A stretch of DNA of 7,307 nt from Bacteroidota bacterium (GTDB lineage Bacteria; Bacteroidota; Bacteroidia; Chitinophagales; UBA10324). Below are positions 5,896-7,307 of this stretch, piece by piece (position 1 is the first letter of the stretch; every line of letters starts with the position of its first letter). The stretch is from assembly GCA_003455275.1 (NCBI GenBank), contig DMRR01000041.1, positions 1-7,307 of the forward strand, in the 5' to 3' direction. A program made the translations under genes and the position numbers. Below the pieces are notes generated by a model that worked only from the letters and a program-made list of their open reading frames with translations, did no database searches and was not told the origin of the DNA.

Positions 5896-7307
5896 ATGAT
5901 TAAACGCAACATTTTTTTTCCAAAGTCAATTTATTTTATCTTCCTTTTAATTTCATTCCATACAGTAAATGCTCAACTTTATATTAATGAAGGAAGCAAT
6001 AAGAACTACACAACTTTGCCAGATGAAGATGGTGAGTATCCAGATTGGATTGAACTGTATAATTCAAGCGGGGCTGATATAGATCTGTATAATTATTCAT
6101 TGACAGATGATAGTACAATAACCAATAAATGGACTTTCCCACATGTGCATATTGCAGCAGGAGAATACAAGCCTGTTTTTTGCAGTGCCAAGGATCGCAA
6201 GCCGATTACAGGTTTTGTAAATGTGATTAACACAGGAGTTTTTACTCCTACTACAGGTTGGAACACACACACTTTCACTACACCATTTTTATGGGATGGA
6301 ATTTCAAATATTTTAATTAATACCTGCTCATATAGTTCTGCAGGTTATGTAACAAATTCAGTTTTCAATCAAAGTGCTACTCCGTTTGCATCAACAGTTT
6401 ATGCTTTCCAGGATGGTAGTCCGGCATCTTGCGGATTTGCATATGGTACTCCTGTAAATCAGCGGCCAAACATGCAGATAAATGGTTACACAATTGGAAC
6501 CGGCACAATTAACAATTCGCCTTATGATTATCCGGCCCCATATGGCAACTGGTATTGGGGAGCCAGAAATCAAATGCTTATACTGGCATCAGAATTAACA
6601 GCAGCAGGTGTTACAGCAGGTTATATTAATTCTCTTGCATTTGATATAGCCAGCACCGACCCTGTGATTTATGATTACATTGATATCAATATGAAGCTTG
6701 TTAGTTACAGTTTCCTATCCGCAACATTTGAACAAATAAATCCATATAACTATCAGCACACAAATTTCAAAGTGAGTGGCACAGGTGAAAAAGTTTTTCT
6801 CTACTCACCTTCTCAAAATTTACTGAGCAGTTTGGTTGTTAATTGCCCTTCACTGGATGTAAGTATTGGATCATCTCCTGATGCTTCGGGTAATATTGTT
6901 TTCTTTTCAGTTCCAACACCCGGAGGATCCAACAATGCTTCAGCAACATTTACATCACAGGCACTTGCTCCGACATTTTCTTTGCCGTCGGGTTTTTATT
7001 CCGGGGCACAATCAATTTCTATTACCAATACTAACTCAGGAAATTCGCAGGTTCGTATAACATTAGATGGCAGTGATCCTACCGACACTTCTATTTTATA
7101 TAATGGAACTCCATTGAACATCGCATTTACTTGTGTTTTGAAAGCGCGCGTTTTCAAAAATGGAGTATTGCCGAGCCAAATTTCCGCTGCTTCGTATTTC
7201 TTCGGAATTAATCATTCAACTCCTGTTCTATCTGTAATTACAAATGATGCAAATCTTCATGGCGCCACAGGCATTTTCGATAACTGGTGGACTGACTGGC
7301 AGAAAGC
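5896..7307 (+). CDS. Secreted lamin-tail / CotH-like multidomain protein, N-terminal part (runs off the right edge)
   Basis: The first 470 codons are visible and the frame is open to the edge. A signal peptide ends near NAQ-LY (residues 1-27). Residues 28-103 look like the first half of a lamin-tail domain (LYINEGSNKN, DEDGEYPDWIELYN, LTDDSTITNKWTFP, CSAKDRKP). Residues about 288-345 look like its second half (HTNFKVSGTGEKVFLYSP ... SVPTPGGSNN). Between them lie about 180 residues of a different domain with GWNTHTFTTPFLWDGISNIL, QRPNM, YPAPYGNWYWGARNQMLI and AGYINSLAFDIAS. Residues 358-436 resemble a chitobiase/hexosaminidase C-terminal domain (FYSGAQSISI, RITLDGSDPTD, LKARVF). Residues from 440 (TPVLSVITNDANLHGATGIF) resemble the start of CotH-type proteins. 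Such proteins in Bacteroidota are often exported by the type IX system, but the C-terminal signal would lie outside the window. The function is unknown. The start ATG has no Shine-Dalgarno sequence and follows a 66-base gap. Confidence 0.88.
   Translation, partial: MIKRNIFFPKSIYFIFLLISFHTVNAQLYINEGSNKNYTTLPDEDGEYPDWIELYNSSGADIDLYNYSLTDDSTITNKWTFPHVHIAAGEYKPVFCSAKDRKPITGFVNVINTGVFTPTTGWNTHTFTTPFLWDGISNILINTCSYSSAGYVTNSVFNQSATPFASTVYAFQDGSPASCGFAYGTPVNQRPNMQINGYTIGTGTINNSPYDYPAPYGNWYWGARNQMLILASELTAAGVTAGYINSLAFDIASTDPVIYDYIDINMKLVSYSFLSATFEQINPYNYQHTNFKVSGTGEKVFLYSPSQNLLSSLVVNCPSLDVSIGSSPDASGNIVFFSVPTPGGSNNASATFTSQALAPTFSLPSGFYSGAQSISITNTNSGNSQVRITLDGSDPTDTSILYNGTPLNIAFTCVLKARVFKNGVLPSQISAASYFFGINHSTPVLSVITNDANLHGATGIFDNWWTDWQK

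Noticed and set aside
6093..6573. Two short minus-strand open frames of about 60 codons
   Set aside because: They are antisense to the lamin-tail/CotH-like gene, whose frame is continuous and motif-bearing.

Overview
This is an ordinary chromosomal stretch of a Bacteroidota bacterium. Four things point there: a SusC/FecA-style TonB receptor with an N-terminal carboxypeptidase-regulatory-like domain, a secreted lamin-tail/CotH-type protein, promoter elements that fit the TTTG...TAnnTTTG pattern of that phylum, and AT-rich start regions with no Shine-Dalgarno sequence before any gene. I cannot name the genus.

Layout. The left part (1-1430) is read on the minus strand. From right to left it holds rpmI (L35), rplT (L20), a strong intrinsic terminator, and the first 236 codons of a TonB-dependent receptor that runs off the left edge. 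The right part (1614-7307) is read on the plus strand: ribD, a DedA/VTT-family membrane protein, a secreted M1 metallopeptidase of the leukotriene A4 hydrolase branch, an unrecognised protein with four predicted membrane helices, and the first 470 codons of a large secreted protein that runs off the right edge. That last protein contains a lamin-tail domain, a chitobiase/beta-hexosaminidase C-terminal-like domain and the start of a CotH-like region. The two halves diverge from a 183-base spacer (1431-1613).

How the genes relate. rpmI and rplT form the usual L35-L20 pair, but infC does not precede them. The plus-strand genes lie in one direction with gaps of 42 to 66 bases. Their functions (riboflavin synthesis, envelope membrane protein, periplasmic peptidase, unknown membrane protein, secreted multidomain protein) do not form an obvious pathway, so they are best read as neighbours that may be partly co-transcribed. 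No RNA genes, mobile elements, CRISPR arrays or attachment sites were seen. No gap without a gene exceeds 200 bases.

I found no convincing undescribed system. The points most worth a second look are the lamin-tail domain split by an insert of about 180 residues, the active-site substitutions in the LTA4H-like peptidase, the missing infC, and a nearly identical 17-base promoter core shared by rpmI and the TonB receptor.
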